This document shows, one piece after another, positions 51,201 through 61,012 of a DNA stretch of 64,000 nt. Position numbers and translations under genes: made by a program. Position 1 is the stretch's first letter. Each line of letters begins with the position of its first letter. Below the pieces are notes generated by a model. The model did not search any database, was not told where the DNA came from, and was given only the letters and a program-made list of their open reading frames with translations. Source of the DNA: Carpediemonas membranifera (Eukaryota; Fornicata); NCBI GenBank assembly GCA_019828565.1, contig JAHDYR010000025.1, positions 930,001 through 994,000 on the forward strand, written 5' to 3'.

Positions 51201-52545
51201 AATCCCTGCATCTCCAGTGATCTCCGCCCAATCTTTAATAGATTCACTCTCTCGGGTCCAAAGAAAGATTGGCAGTGGCATGCTCGTCACCTCGACCGTA
51301 TCTCTCAAGATCGGATTCGATTTCGTCGATCCTGACCAGACCGCCCCCATGGAGACCCAAGATGACTCCGACATCGACTCCGACTCTGACTCGGCGACTC
51401 ACCTCTACTACGGAAAGACGGAGCGCACCAACAGGGGCTGGCTGTGCCGGGCGGTTGACTACGGCATCCAGGACGAGGATGACAACTACCTTGTGAACGA
51501 TCGCTTCGACCTTCACGCCGCAGCCCAGAGGCTTGAGCCTCCCCATGCTGGGGGTGCGGTGGTCATTAACGACACCACTCTCACGCCGCTCGACCTGGCG
51601 CCGTTGACTGTACTCACGGCGCTTGAGTTTGCTGCGGAACACGCCCTCCCGCTGATTCCCTTAGATTTAGTCCAGGTTATCAAATTCACACGATCTCCGG
51701 ATGCGGATATAGATTCAGCGATCATCCTCCGCTACGCCGGCCGAGTGCCGCTCACCCCACCGCCTCTCCCGACCGCCGCCCTTTTCCCTTTCCACGTGAT
51801 ACAGCTAACTGTCACTGACTTTGAGGACGTGCTCGAGGCCCGCATGCAAGCATCTGAGTCTGAGCTCGATATTTATGAGGAGAGGCAGACCCGTAATAAG
51901 AGCCGGAAGAAGACCCGCACCCAGCGTCGTCGGAAGGCGAAGAAGCACAAGGCGCCTGCAGACGCGGCGACTTGTTTCCTCACGGCTCAGATGCCTGCCT
52001 ACAAGCGCGTGTTCCCAGGCAACAACGAGCTCGGTGATGTCTTCGGTTGCGACCAACTCAAGCTCACGGTGACTCTAACGGACGATCTTGCTCTCAGATT
52101 GCAAGAAGCCAATGAAGAGAGCTACTCCAGGGCCGAGGCGAGCATCGTAGAGCTGCCTGAGGACATGGTCACGTCAGCCAAGACCCCGATGGCAATGCTC
52201 CCCATACCCGATTTCTTGCGCGAAAGAATGGCTCTTTCAATCGCCGCGCTATGCAAGCAGAGGGCGACCGTGAGCCCATGGACTTCAGCGGCAGCACTAA
52301 TCACAGACCCGGGGCAGATCGAGGGATATATGGAGGAGATTCCAGATCCGGTCCATATCTGTCTGATTCTCCGGCGTTTGCTCTCTGGTTGGTATACGCG
52401 ATTGGGCATGATTGACTGCGACTTGGCGACTCTGGCAGAGAACCCGGTGACATTTAGCGGTGACGAGGACCTGGCTGCAGTAGCTAGGGTGTTACAGCGC
52501 GATATCTTGAAGGATTTGGAGATTATCATTCGTACAAAGCGTTGA
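48268..52545 (+). CDS. BRWD/PHIP-like WD40-bromodomain protein
   Basis: A 1,425-residue protein with the order of animal and plant BRWD/PHIP: an N-terminal helical segment, a WD40 propeller from about 150 ([29 protein letters not shown]) to 560, a disordered charged linker, a central segment with [11 protein letters not shown] near 814 (matching the YIPQ-GD-VVY signature of PHIP), and a C-terminal bromodomain-like region (about 1312-1420; [20 protein letters not shown] then [15 protein letters not shown]). PHIP/BRWD proteins bind acetylated or methylated histone tails and serve as CUL4-DDB1 substrate receptors. The bromodomain Asn appears as the N of AENPVTF. The linker [18 protein letters not shown] at about 1210-1230 could be a nuclear localisation signal. 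Assigned from architecture. Confidence 0.75.
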   Translation: MNDADEDLTLSSNSVDLIKHPIVAHGRIVSSLLALQELSVPPSVFSSVYNSLVEEHGAPNRVLITGETVPLTEEQFNARYSSHPHSVIPSLPPLHQMLPAPQNPAPTRFRAAFTGREIPRAMHMAHALSSYRRIPPSAMALAITPLFTACGHLSPVFCIAFSDDGRLLATGGDDGLVKLWDTRTGMLRRTLKGHFLGNTKTDVISEIAISPGSEYAASCAGTESIALLYPLTPGPRQYAAIPLKAHDGQINLVRFIPPHLCKEPTLITVADDGRVYLWPARGAEAALNAEGPFAPPHEFVYACEAEVCWVEVCPTPPLRIAVVNAAGSVIVTRRGQDGAWASTAVHSFGSDGSLARFTEDGAMLLACSQSAVAAFDVSDPDSNPTQLWVSDLTLLPAIGPLRSRTPVKAQVGNMVLSGRHAVVTAVQETPRGNGRFRLIGMAYLLDLPTGRIRYGWTSTTGDVTPSVTTIGGLVLLGGADGYVRLLDPDSPTVPLKTFPFPSFNSFPGPETQRTSVIVNVACTHAESSPTGLLAALANGEGQILLVGPHAAREILCRAPQEQFFEHDYMPVTVDSAGFSADVNTGLPPHMIRDQMLCSAGLKPYRPGLPYHAQQESTFTEFLPDMRPIISEVDWYLHVADFKRQTLTRTCGDPDICLPTAIIKPALLLQTRPRERPRAPPVQRQEAEREVEDESDTDDYTHQETPVRRIAVRTRRPVRGWSDSDSAESELDLTDSDFAPQRRRRPAPPSPVASPEPDPNRYRVYYIPGCGPAPDMPAWPNIPSKPVVDAADVPRLRTLPASSSRCLNSCAPVDGLYIPCLGDLVVYSPTLHRQYAASLPFMRRGVANDIYPCTLPADFAFPARVVDIASEYHWSFPDNLAGKYCITVQVMELKPILPISVSNIDWLRRWPLWPNLLFEIGVTEIEILEYREYLLRQSSAVTAAAPLIPQAVPAWAARLSALQSCRLRVVTVPEVRSPKIPASPVISAQSLIDSLSRVQRKIGSGMLVTSTVSLKIGFDFVDPDQTAPMETQDDSDIDSDSDSATHLYYGKTERTNRGWLCRAVDYGIQDEDDNYLVNDRFDLHAAAQRLEPPHAGGAVVINDTTLTPLDLAPLTVLTALEFAAEHALPLIPLDLVQVIKFTRSPDADIDSAIILRYAGRVPLTPPPLPTAALFPFHVIQLTVTDFEDVLEARMQASESELDIYEERQTRNKSRKKTRTQRRRKAKKHKAPADAATCFLTAQMPAYKRVFPGNNELGDVFGCDQLKLTVTLTDDLALRLQEANEESYSRAEASIVELPEDMVTSAKTPMAMLPIPDFLRERMALSIAALCKQRATVSPWTSAAALITDPGQIEGYMEEIPDPVHICLILRRLLSGWYTRLGMIDCDLATLAENPVTFSGDEDLAAVARVLQRDILKDLEIIIRTKR

Positions 52546-52673
52546 TCGACGTGTTTGAGTGACATTGAGCGTTTAAAAATGCAGGCAAATATGTTTATCG
52601 TTGGAGAGTGGATGGCGTATATTTGGCGAGATTTCAGGGACGACCACTTTTAAAAAATAGGCGCGACCCAGCG

Positions 52674-52753
52674 CAACGAGTTTGAACGCTATCGCCGGGA
52701 GATTGACTTAATCGCGAGTGCTAGCTAGGTGCTAGTTGATGCATTTGGGGGAA
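52674..52753 (-). repeat. dispersed repeat, copy 2
   Basis: Inverted partner of 5494-5650: the 42-base core is exact (52674-52715) and the 16-base block TTGATGCATTTGGGGG follows at about 52738. It lies between two convergent genes. Confidence 0.6.
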
Positions 52754-52802
52754 TGAAAGGAATATTTTATATCTGCAAACTGCACAGACTAGCATACAAT
52801 CT

Positions 52803-54806
52803 CTAATCGAACCCCAGATACGCTCTGAGGCAATCCTCCGTCTTTGCCACCAAATCCGCCGCATAAAATGCTACCAGCCGCCCGAGCACCTCCACCGGCA
52901 TCTCCGCCTTTGTATTAGGGAATCCGGGCGCGCACTTCCCGTCACTCCTCAGCACAGGCAGAGTCAGCATTTCCCCGTGGTGACGGTTCCAGTCTCGCGC
53001 CCGGTCGTTGAACGCCAGGAGCTTGGCTCCGCTGAGACTACCAGTGTTTCCTGTTGGGATCAGAGCCTCGATTGCCCGCATGCGGGAGTCTGGGCCATCA
53101 TGGAAGGTGTGCTGGCGCCTGTGACCGGGGTTACCTGGCCGGGTGTGCTCCTTGGATTCCTTGGACCGCCTCGGGTTGGTGCGGAGCTTGGGTTGGGGGG
53201 TTTGGGCGATCTCAGGCGTGAGTGTGGGGTCGGTTCGCGTGTTTTCGATCACAGCGGGCTTCTCAGTCTGCTCGGTCTCGTCCCTTGGCAAGGTGGTGAC
53301 GTTACATTCCCCACCACCCGCCGCCGCCTTCTCATGCTCCTCCTGGGCCCGAGAGGGTACTGGCGGTGCGGGTCCACAAGACTTGCTACACGCGGGGCTC
53401 GAACCCTCGCTCTTCGCCCCACGCCCTTCGTCTACCAACCCGACTGGAGGACCCATGACCTCCAACCTAATTTCCCTGCTATCCCTCTTCTCGCCGAGCT
53501 CAGCCAGCAGTCTAGGGGACATTGGGCTCTCAGCAATGGTGCTCATGCTCGCACTTCTGCTGCGAGGTGTGACAACTGCGCCCAAGCCAGCATAGGGCGA
53601 CTGCCCAATGATCGACCTGGTACCATGGGCCGTGAGGTCGAGTCTGGTGCTCACAGTAGAGGTCGAGGCCCCATGGGCGGCGAAGGTTGAGGTTGAGACT
53701 GTCCTGATGTCTTCAAAAGCGGCCTTCGCAGCGAGGGGGGTCTGCCCGACCAGGCCTGGATCACAGTCGTCCTCTACCCAGGGCCGGAGCAGGCGTGTCT
53801 TTTCGTCCGAGCAGATGAAGACTCCCGCGGCCATGAGGCTGAGATACTCGTGGGAAAAGTAGTACGACTGGCCGACAAACGGGTGGAAGAGAGTCAACGT
53901 GCCGCCGCACAGTTCGCACGTGGCCTGTTTCGATCGGGTGAACAGCGACTGGCATTCTCTGCATCGGAAAGAGTTCAGGTCCCTGGGGAAGGTGTAGTGG
54001 GAGAGCTTCCCGTCCACAACCACCGGTGACAGACGCAGGTTAAGTACCGTGCCCTCCTCGTAGCCCTGGCACGCGGAGGTGACTACCCGGATCGGATCAG
54101 GGTGGCCAATGGACCTGAGCCCGTCAATGACGGCGTCAAGGGTGATCATATCTGCCTCAGAGTCGAGTGAAGTCACGTCAGTGATGGCGTTGGGTGGGGT
54201 GCGTGGAATGCGGGCAGTTATGGCCCTAATGACGGTGGGCATGGTGTGAGCCGTGTAATGCTGCGACCAGTTGACTCGGAAGTGAGCTACCGCGCCGATG
54301 GAGCGTGCAGTCGCCGTCGCCTCTTCCCAGGAGACGTAGTTCGGTGCCCTCGACAACGTAGAGTGAGTGAACGTCGAGTCGAGGTATCTTCTGTTGTCAT
54401 TGAAGAGGGGATGTCCAAGGGGGTCATGCACGCCGACAAGTATCAAGGGCATGTCTGTGCGCCTGCTTTTGGTCATGAGACAGAGCGTGGAGAGGCGGCG
54501 GTACCACATGTCGCGACAGGACTGGAGCGAGGCCTTGGAGCGTGTAGAGTAGAGCATGATTACTGCTGAAGCGTAGTTGAGAGAAAGGCCGAGAACTGCA
54601 TCCCATTCTGGATCCTCTTGACCTGTAGTATCGATCAGTTCAACGGAGAAATCACGCCCATCGATACAGTGGAAGCTGCTGCTGTTGGTGGAGAGTGAAG
54701 GTCCCTCAGAGCGGAGCTCAATCTCAGGATTCGCGATAAAGTTGATGAAGCTTGTCTTGTTGGTGCATTCGTCGCCAACTACCACGATCGATAGGTCATA
54801 AACCAT
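52803..54806 (-). CDS. Ras-like GTPase domain with C-terminal zinc ribbon and disordered tail
   Basis: A 667-residue protein that starts as a small GTPase: GDECTNKTSF at 11-20 is a P-loop with Lys and Thr kept but Asn for the usual Gly, DTTGQED at 59-65 is the switch-II motif including Gln63, and VGVHDPLG takes the place of NKxD. A longer insertion than normal precedes the SAK-like region. Further on comes a four-cysteine zinc ribbon (CRECQSLFTRSKQATCELCGG, split by a basic loop), then about 300 residues rich in Ser, Pro and charged residues. Base binding may be weak because G4 is altered. The frame has an earlier ATG at 54962, but its 52 extra residues look non-domain, so I prefer 54806, which places the fold at the N-terminus. 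Convergent with the BRWD-like gene. Confidence 0.65.
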   Translation of the reverse strand: MVYDLSIVVVGDECTNKTSFINFIANPEIELRSEGPSLSTNSSSFHCIDGRDFSVELIDTTGQEDPEWDAVLGLSLNYASAVIMLYSTRSKASLQSCRDMWYRRLSTLCLMTKSRRTDMPLILVGVHDPLGHPLFNDNRRYLDSTFTHSTLSRAPNYVSWEEATATARSIGAVAHFRVNWSQHYTAHTMPTVIRAITARIPRTPPNAITDVTSLDSEADMITLDAVIDGLRSIGHPDPIRVVTSACQGYEEGTVLNLRLSPVVVDGKLSHYTFPRDLNSFRCRECQSLFTRSKQATCELCGGTLTLFHPFVGQSYYFSHEYLSLMAAGVFICSDEKTRLLRPWVEDDCDPGLVGQTPLAAKAAFEDIRTVSTSTFAAHGASTSTVSTRLDLTAHGTRSIIGQSPYAGLGAVVTPRSRSASMSTIAESPMSPRLLAELGEKRDSREIRLEVMGPPVGLVDEGRGAKSEGSSPACSKSCGPAPPVPSRAQEEHEKAAAGGGECNVTTLPRDETEQTEKPAVIENTRTDPTLTPEIAQTPQPKLRTNPRRSKESKEHTRPGNPGHRRQHTFHDGPDSRMRAIEALIPTGNTGSLSGAKLLAFNDRARDWNRHHGEMLTLPVLRSDGKCAPGFPNTKAEMPVEVLGRLVAFYAADLVAKTEDCLRAYLGFD

Positions 54807-55464
54807 CGTATCGCCGCGGACAGGACGATTGCAAGAGAACGCAGAATAGAGACGACTGTGGGCGACTCCGCACACAATGGGCCAAGGCGGCTGAGGTGTC
54901 ATGCGCACCATGTCTGGCCATCGCGGGGCAAGTGTTGAGCTTCTTTCAATTTTTGATGTCATTCCGATTTCAAAGATCAGATCGTACTTTTGAATTGAGA
55001 AGAATCTTGCTTATGGCACAGGATCTCCCGTGCCCTGGGGAATGGAAGCGTCCATTTTCTCGAGCCAAGGTGGACTTTTCGTGTTGTGTGTCTCCGGTCG
55101 CACAGTTTCTGACCCAAGTTGTGGAGTAATCAATTGATTAACACCCTTTTGCTTTAAGCCAACGCCACAAAGTAGGGTTAAATCGCCACAAGGAAATGAT
55201 CTCCTAGATCTGGGTTGGGCCGAGATAATGCAGCAGTAGTGTCAACAAGCCCAAGTTATTCGTCTGCCTAGCACTTGGTTGCGAATGAACTAACTCGCCG
55301 TCGAGTCGGGCAACAACATGGAGCGGCGTACCAAGCGCTCAAAGCATTCGTGTTGGAATAGATATAAGGATAGCACCCGCCCTGCAAACTATTGTCGACC
55401 AGTGGGCCAGCTTGAGCGAGTGATAAATGATTAAGAGACTTGGGGTGGGGTTGGCTGTCACTAT
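54807..55464. other. intergenic region
   Basis: About 650 bases between the GTPase start and the 3' end of RCC1-like copy L. It may include the optional N-terminal extension of the GTPase (to 54962). No other gene or repeat recognised until the shared RCC1-like 3' trailer at about 55405-55464. Confidence 0.45.
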
Positions 55465-56606
55465 TTATGTCCCATACGGGTCGATGTCGACGGGAATGAT
55501 GTCTTCCCACGACTCGGGCGTCTCGCACTCGACTGGCTCAGCCACCCCATCTGACCCACCCACCATTTCAAACCACTGGCCGGTGGAGTCGCGGAATGAG
55601 AGGACCCAGCTGCCGCTAACCCGTCTTCTACCAAGAGCGGTTGCCTCAAAGAGCACACAGTACTGTTTGTCACGGTTGCGCAGATGAGTGCGGCCCTCAG
55701 TGACCCAGGCGAGAGTCGTGTCATCAGACTGGAACCCCTTGACCTTCTCTCGGAACCGGAGCGGGGTGGCTGTGATGCAGAAGTCATCCTCACTGTACCC
55801 AGACAGCAGGCCCGACTGGGCGATAGGACGGGGAACTTCGCCGGCGAACAGCAGCTGGCGGCCGCTGAGGAAGACGTTGAAGAATAATTCAAAGGCTATG
55901 ATCCGGTCGACCCTGAATGGCAGCTCCTCGAAGCCGGTCATCTCGTTCTCGTGACCGAGTCCCAGCCGGCCATTCTCGTTCCATCCGCCGATCACCTGCC
56001 GATCGCCCATTGACAGGATAACAGTGTAGAATGAATCCACGATGTGATCTGCGACAAAGCCAGTGGGTACGGCGACTGGGTGGAAGAGGTGCCTGTTCTC
56101 GTCCTCGACTGTGCCGACAAACGCTTTCGCATCCGCACCAGCCATGACAGTGCCGACCGGAGTGAAGATGAACGTTCGAGCTCTTATCAGCGACACATCG
56201 GTCACCATCCTGTGCTTCTCCCAGGGGGGCAGGCTGGCCTCGTGCTCGGCGACCTTGGGCAGGCGGGGAAGGTGAGGCGGGTCGGGTCGACGAACCCAGA
56301 TGACTTGAACCCCAGCTGACCATATCCGCTATCACCCCAGCCCCACAGACCCTTGGGTGTCCTGGCGATGTGTGTGATCTCGTTGCTGTAGATCTCGAGG
56401 GCCCTGGGCATCCTGGCCCTGGTGAGGGCGGCGTGATAGTCAGTGTCGAGCATGAAGAGTCGGCCCATGTACATGAGGTGGTGGTAGCATCTGTCGGGCA
56501 CAGGGCGCTGATAGCTCTCGCCGTCCTTCTCGGCGACGTTCAGCGAGAAGAAGAACTTGCGGCAGAGGAACCAGAGGCACTTGGCCTCGGGCGTGAGAGC
56601 GTTTTC
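55465..56606 (-). pseudogene. RCC1-like family, copy L, 5'-truncated and frameshifted
   Basis: It begins at the same internal point as fragment G (NALTPEAKCLWFLCRK) after the same 85-base spacer, so it lacks the first 160 residues and the promoter. It carries the same one-base loss as copy I in FPACPKVAEHE (about 56258), then continues in another frame to the family end VDIDPYGT at 55465. Its later part mixes the I/K middle block with a C-terminal block like copy E (ALGRRRVSGSW). Confidence 0.85.
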
Positions 56607-56691
56607 GGATGAGCAGCGGGGCCGACAAGCGGGCCAGCTTGAGCGAGTGATAAATGATTAAGAGACTTGGGGTGGGGTTGGCTGTCACTAT

Positions 56692-56865
56692 TTATGAACC
56701 ATACGGGTCGATGTCGACGGGAATGATGTCTTCCCACGACTCGGGCGTCTCGCACTCGACTGGCTCAGCGCCAGCCTCGGATACCCTGAACAACTGGCCA
56801 GTAGCGTCGCGGAATGAGCTGAAGGCTTCATCTTCTTGAGTTGTGATACCAACTGCCATCGCCTC
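56692..56865 (-). pseudogene. RCC1-like family, copy M, 3' part (split by retrotransposon)
   Basis: The last 57 codons and stop of a family member (AVGITTQEDEAFSSFRDATG to VDIDPYGS). Reading 5' on the minus strand it is cut at 56865 by the LTR element; the rest of the gene resumes at 63004 and runs past the window end. Confidence 0.9.
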
Positions 56866-56967
56866 TGTTGGTTCATCAATAGATTATTTAATAGTCTTGA
56901 GTCGTCCAGCTCGACACATGGGTGTCGAGCTCTATTCTTTGTAAAGCTTTGTTCTCACGAACCCACA
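56866..56967 (+). repeat. 5' LTR (102 bp)
   Basis: Starts TGTTGG, ends ACCCACA. Contains a perfect 10-bp stem with ATGG loop (56908-56931). One base differs from the 3' LTR (T for C near 56887). Very short for a Ty3/gypsy LTR. Confidence 0.95.
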
Positions 56968-56982
56968 GTAACGTTACTTACA

Positions 56983-58536
56983 ATGACTGAGGACAAGGGT
57001 CCGTTATGTACTCAACCAGAGATTAATGCTCTGCTTTCGTTTAAGGAGAAACTCGATCGCCATGTCCGAACGGGCGGAAAACGCCGACTTATCAAGCGTT
57101 TGGGTCCGGCTGTCACCTCATACTGTGCAGCAGTTGGTGTAGACGTAGCCAAGACGTACAAGAGCGCGAAGCACAACACAGTGACGGGCGAGAAGCGTAA
57201 GAAACATGAGAGAGAGGACCTCGTTTTCAGAGCGATTGCTAACGCAATTAAGCCCACTGATCCGATCCTAGAGCGCCGTCTTTTCCAGCTAACGACCCAG
57301 GGTATTGACGTGGGACGTCTCTCACTCTATGCCGACAGATTCATCAGCCGCAAGGCCGTCTTGGCTCCCTCTTTCTCCGACGCCGTGATGCGCAGCATGT
57401 TCGTGAAGGGAATCCAGGACGAGGACCTCCGTAGGGAGGTCAAGGAGGCGGCTACAGGGCTTGACCTTAACAGCACCATCCAGGTCGCTCTCCAGACGTG
57501 CAAGCGTCTCCAAGAGGCTGCGATGATTACTTCCAGGACCATCAAGTCCGATTCTCAGCCTCGAAACCGCCCTCCTAAGGACCAGCGCGCAAGCCATTCT
57601 CGAGGTCTGCGCCGACAGGGCGGCCCGCCTCACCCGGGTGAGCACCAGTCTCATGGCAAGCACCAGTACCGGGGAGCCCAGTCTGAAATGCAGAGAAGTC
57701 AGCAGACCGGCTCAAGCACCGATCATCAGAGCACCAGCCGTACCATCGTGTGCTACAACTGCGGCAAGTCCGGTCACACATCGCGCCAGTGTCGGAACCC
57801 GAAGACTGTCTGCAGCAAGTGCGGTAAGCAGGGACATCAAGACAAGTTCTGTCGGGGTACTTCAGTAAACCCCCAGGCTTGTTCATCCTTTTCTCGTGCA
57901 CCCGCTCATGTCCTGACATCGTTGAGTCAGACACACAGCAACGCGCTCCCGATAGTAACAGCAGAGGTTCCGGTCGGTAATGATCACAGTGTGCAATGGG
58001 AGCGTGTACTTTTCGACTGCGGGGCGGATATTTGCTTGGTGAACCCCCAGTCGGCAACCGCTGCTGAACTTATTCCGACGAAGCTCAGTCAACCTATCGT
58101 CATCAAGACTCCAGGGGGATCTATTGAGTCCGACGTTTGCTATGAGATTCCCCTTCTCATGCATAAGTCACCTTTCACTCCAAAGGCACTGTCGACTACT
58201 GTCGCCGCATACGGAGTTGAATGCATCTACGACCTTCTATTGTCGTACCCAACGATGGTTGAGTGGGGCATCCTGCCCAGTGTCGCGGAATCTCAAGCGA
58301 GCCGGGACTCTGACGATATGGAACCGTCCGTCCCCCCAATGGACGCGATGCAGTCCTACACTATGTCAACAGATTTTACAGCGATGCATGCGCGAATCAT
58401 CGCCAAGTTCAGCCGTTGCTTCGAGGAGCGTGAGGGGTTTTCTGCCTTAGAGCCTTATGACCTGATCTTGAAGGAGGACCGAGTAGTAGCGTCCAGGTCA
58501 AATTACATCCCCTCACCAGAAGCAGGGTCTGTTTGA
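56983..58536 (+). CDS. retrotransposon Gag-protease
   Basis: A 517-residue polyprotein beginning 15 bases after the 5' LTR. A helical capsid-like region (ALLSFKEKLDRHV...RSMFVKGIQDEDLRREV) is followed by a basic linker, two CCHC zinc knuckles (CYNCGKSGHTSRQC and CSKCGKQGHQDKFC near 247-282) and an aspartic protease with active-site loop VLFDCGADICLV (D-C-G-A in place of the usual D-[ST]-G-A). Gag and protease are thus in one frame, with reverse transcriptase in the +1 frame. The frame is open upstream of the ATG into the LTR, but 56983 is the first ATG after it. Confidence 0.9.
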   Translation: MTEDKGPLCTQPEINALLSFKEKLDRHVRTGGKRRLIKRLGPAVTSYCAAVGVDVAKTYKSAKHNTVTGEKRKKHEREDLVFRAIANAIKPTDPILERRLFQLTTQGIDVGRLSLYADRFISRKAVLAPSFSDAVMRSMFVKGIQDEDLRREVKEAATGLDLNSTIQVALQTCKRLQEAAMITSRTIKSDSQPRNRPPKDQRASHSRGLRRQGGPPHPGEHQSHGKHQYRGAQSEMQRSQQTGSSTDHQSTSRTIVCYNCGKSGHTSRQCRNPKTVCSKCGKQGHQDKFCRGTSVNPQACSSFSRAPAHVLTSLSQTHSNALPIVTAEVPVGNDHSVQWERVLFDCGADICLVNPQSATAAELIPTKLSQPIVIKTPGGSIESDVCYEIPLLMHKSPFTPKALSTTVAAYGVECIYDLLLSYPTMVEWGILPSVAESQASRDSDDMEPSVPPMDAMQSYTMSTDFTAMHARIIAKFSRCFEEREGFSALEPYDLILKEDRVVASRSNYIPSPEAGSV

Positions 58537-59218
58537 TGAGCACGTCCGGGAGCTGTTAGCCAAGAAGTATATTGAGGCGAGTTTCTCTCCGTACTCGTCC
58601 CCAGCTCTCCTCGTCCCGAAGGGCCGAGACAGAACTCGTATGGTTGTCGATTTCAGAAGGATCAACGACCTGACTGAGCCGTTTGATTACCCGATCCCAG
58701 AGGTTCAAGCGTGCCTCGCACGGTTGGCAGGAGCTAAGATCTTCGCCACGATTGACCTTTCGAAGGGTTATCATCAAGTCAAGTTGTCCGAAAGGTCGAG
58801 ACAATACACTGCGTTCCAGACCCCACGAGGCAAGTTCCAGTATACGGGCATGCCGTTTGGATTGAAAAACGCTGGGGCGCATTTCCAGTTTGCAATTGAA
58901 CGGGGATTCCACGATCTACTTGGTACCGCGTGTATCATATATATTGACGACATTATAATTTTCGGCCGCACAGAGCAAGAGTACTTGTCCAACTTGAACA
59001 AGGTGTTGGCGAGGGCCGAAGAGTTGAAACTCAGCCTCAACAAGGAGAAGTCACACTTTGGACTCGCAGAAGTCGAGTTCTTAGGCTGGGTGGTGTCGGG
59101 TACAGGATTTAGAATGGCGCCAGACCGCATTCGGGATGTTGAGACGCTGCGTGTCCCGAAGACGAAGAAGGCCGCTCAAGCCCTAATGGGATTCTTGAAC
59201 TTCATGAGAGATTTTTGT
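58508..59218 (+). pseudogene. retrotransposon pol, reverse transcriptase part
   Basis: Reads in the +1 frame relative to gag-protease from about 58508: ELLAKKYIEASFSPYSSPAL, VVDFRRIND, FATIDLSKGYHQ, FQYTGMPFGLKNA and the catalytic IIYIDDIIIFG, followed by the thumb-region FLGWVV and a connection segment. All polymerase motifs are kept. The frame breaks at about 59219. Confidence 0.88.
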
Positions 59219-59219
59219 G

Positions 59220-60014
59220 CCAGGTTTTTCGAGGATCGTGCACCCTTTAGCTCAAGCCGCGTGTGGCAAGGCACCTCCCGACGGCAGCGATCAGGTCGAG
59301 GCTTTGGCGCAGGTCAAAGATCTGCTGTGTCAGGCTCCCGCCCTCGAACACTTCGATGTTACCCGTGAGCACGTCGTCATGACTGACGCGTCAGACCTTG
59401 GAATTGGCGGAGTGTTGCTACAAGACGGTAAGCCGGTGTCATACATGTCCAAGTCTTTCAACGATGTGCAGACGAGATGGAGCACAATTGAACAGGAGGC
59501 GTATGCAATCGTTTCCGCGTTGCAGAGGTGGCGCAGGTTCTTGTGTTGGACACCATTCACATTGCTGACTGATCATCGCAATCTTGTGTTTATGTCGCGT
59601 TCTTCCAACTCCAAGGTTCAACGGTGGTACGAATCAATATCTGATCTTGATTTCACGATCAAACATGTGGCCGGAGTGGATAACAGTGCAGCCGATGGTC
59701 TCAGTCGCGTGTTTGCGGCATCGGCAGATCGGTTGCCAGTGGCGTCTGAGACGGAGATAGCTGAGGCACACAGACACGGGCAAGCTCACCTGCCACTGCA
59801 TACCACGATACAATTCTTGAGGACACATGGCAAGAGGGCGCCCGTGGATCAGGTGGCGAGGGTGATCGACAGATGTCCGGTATGTCAACTCACAGCAAAA
59901 CCAGCTGAAGCCGCCAGGGCATACTTACATACAGCCGGACTCAGGCCGTTCATGAAGGTAGCAATGGACACTATCGGTCCGTTGCCCGAGTCGCTCGGAT
60001 ACAAGTTCATTTTT
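59220..60014 (+). pseudogene. retrotransposon pol, RNase H and integrase N-terminal part
   Basis: The frame resumes with PGFSRIVHPLAQ (end of the connection), then RNase H (MTDASDLGIGGVLLQ, DHRNLVFM), then the integrase zinc-binding HHCC region (HRHGQAHLPLHTTIQF...CPVCQLT) and the first catalytic Asp in MKVAMDTIGPLP. It breaks at about 60015, where one extra A separates it from the next part. Confidence 0.88.
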
Positions 60015-60015
60015 A

Positions 60016-60987
60016 GTAGTAGTCGATATGGCTTCGAGGTGGACCGAGCTCATTCCGCTGAAGACAACGAGAGCCGACGAAGCTGTCAGAGCATTTGCTG
60101 ACCAGTGGATACTCAGGTATGGAGTCCCTCGAGTCCTCCAAACAGACGGAGGCAAGCAGTTTGTCAACAAGCTGTTCAAGGACTTGTCCGTCCGAGTTGG
60201 CTTTTCAATCCATACAACCACTCCATATCATCCACAGTCAAATGGAGTGGTCGAACGAGCGAACAGCAGAGTCGAGCGTATTCTGAGGGCGCGGCAGTAC
60301 GAGCTGAGGTCGGAGCTGTGGTCGGAGTCGTTGCCAGTCGCACAGTACATTGTCAACGCGACACCACACTCAGCAACGCGTTTAACCCCAGCAGAGGTGA
60401 TTTTTGGTAGTGATCTGCGCGTACCGGCCGACATGCTAATCGTCAAAGAACTGGGTGAGAAGGCGGTCAGCCAACCAGCGAGCAACGTAGCTGCTGCCAA
60501 ACTCGCTCGAGAGCTCGCTGAAGCACGTATTAAGGCAATGCACGCTGACGCTCTCAGCAAGCTGCCCCCTCCTGAACCAATTACGTCTGAGTTTGTATTG
60601 GTCAAATACCCGAATGGGCCACCATCAAAGTTGGCTGCAGGGTGGCGAGGCCCCATGCAACTGATCCAGCCTATCATGAGGAATGACTTTCCTGTTGGTT
60701 ACTGGGTTAGAGATGTCAATACGAGGACCGAATTCCAGGTCGCGTCCGAGAGGGTCAGACCATTTTCAGGCGAGCTGTCCATGCAACATGCCCAAGAGCT
60801 AGCAGCAGTGACGATCGGCGAGTATGTCGTGGAGTCGATATACGAAGCAACGCATGAGCGCAGACTCAGCGATCGGCAGTTCCACGTCCGATGGGCAGGG
60901 TACGAGCCTTCGGAAGATACGTGGGAGCCGTACCAGAACGTTAAGGGATGCGAAGCGTTGGATATATATCTGGGGAAGGCCGAATAA
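60016..60987 (+). pseudogene. retrotransposon pol, integrase core and chromodomain
   Basis: Continues the integrase core with LQTDGGKQF (second Asp) and NGVVERANSRVERIL (Glu), then the C-terminal integrase domain and a chromodomain (EYVVESIYEATHERRL, FHVRWAGYEPSEDTWEP). The chromodomain aromatic residues are kept. Chromodomains of this kind direct integration toward particular chromatin marks in other chromoviruses. Confidence 0.9.
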
Positions 60988-61012
60988 ATGGCCCCCAAGC
61001 ATCAGAAACTGT

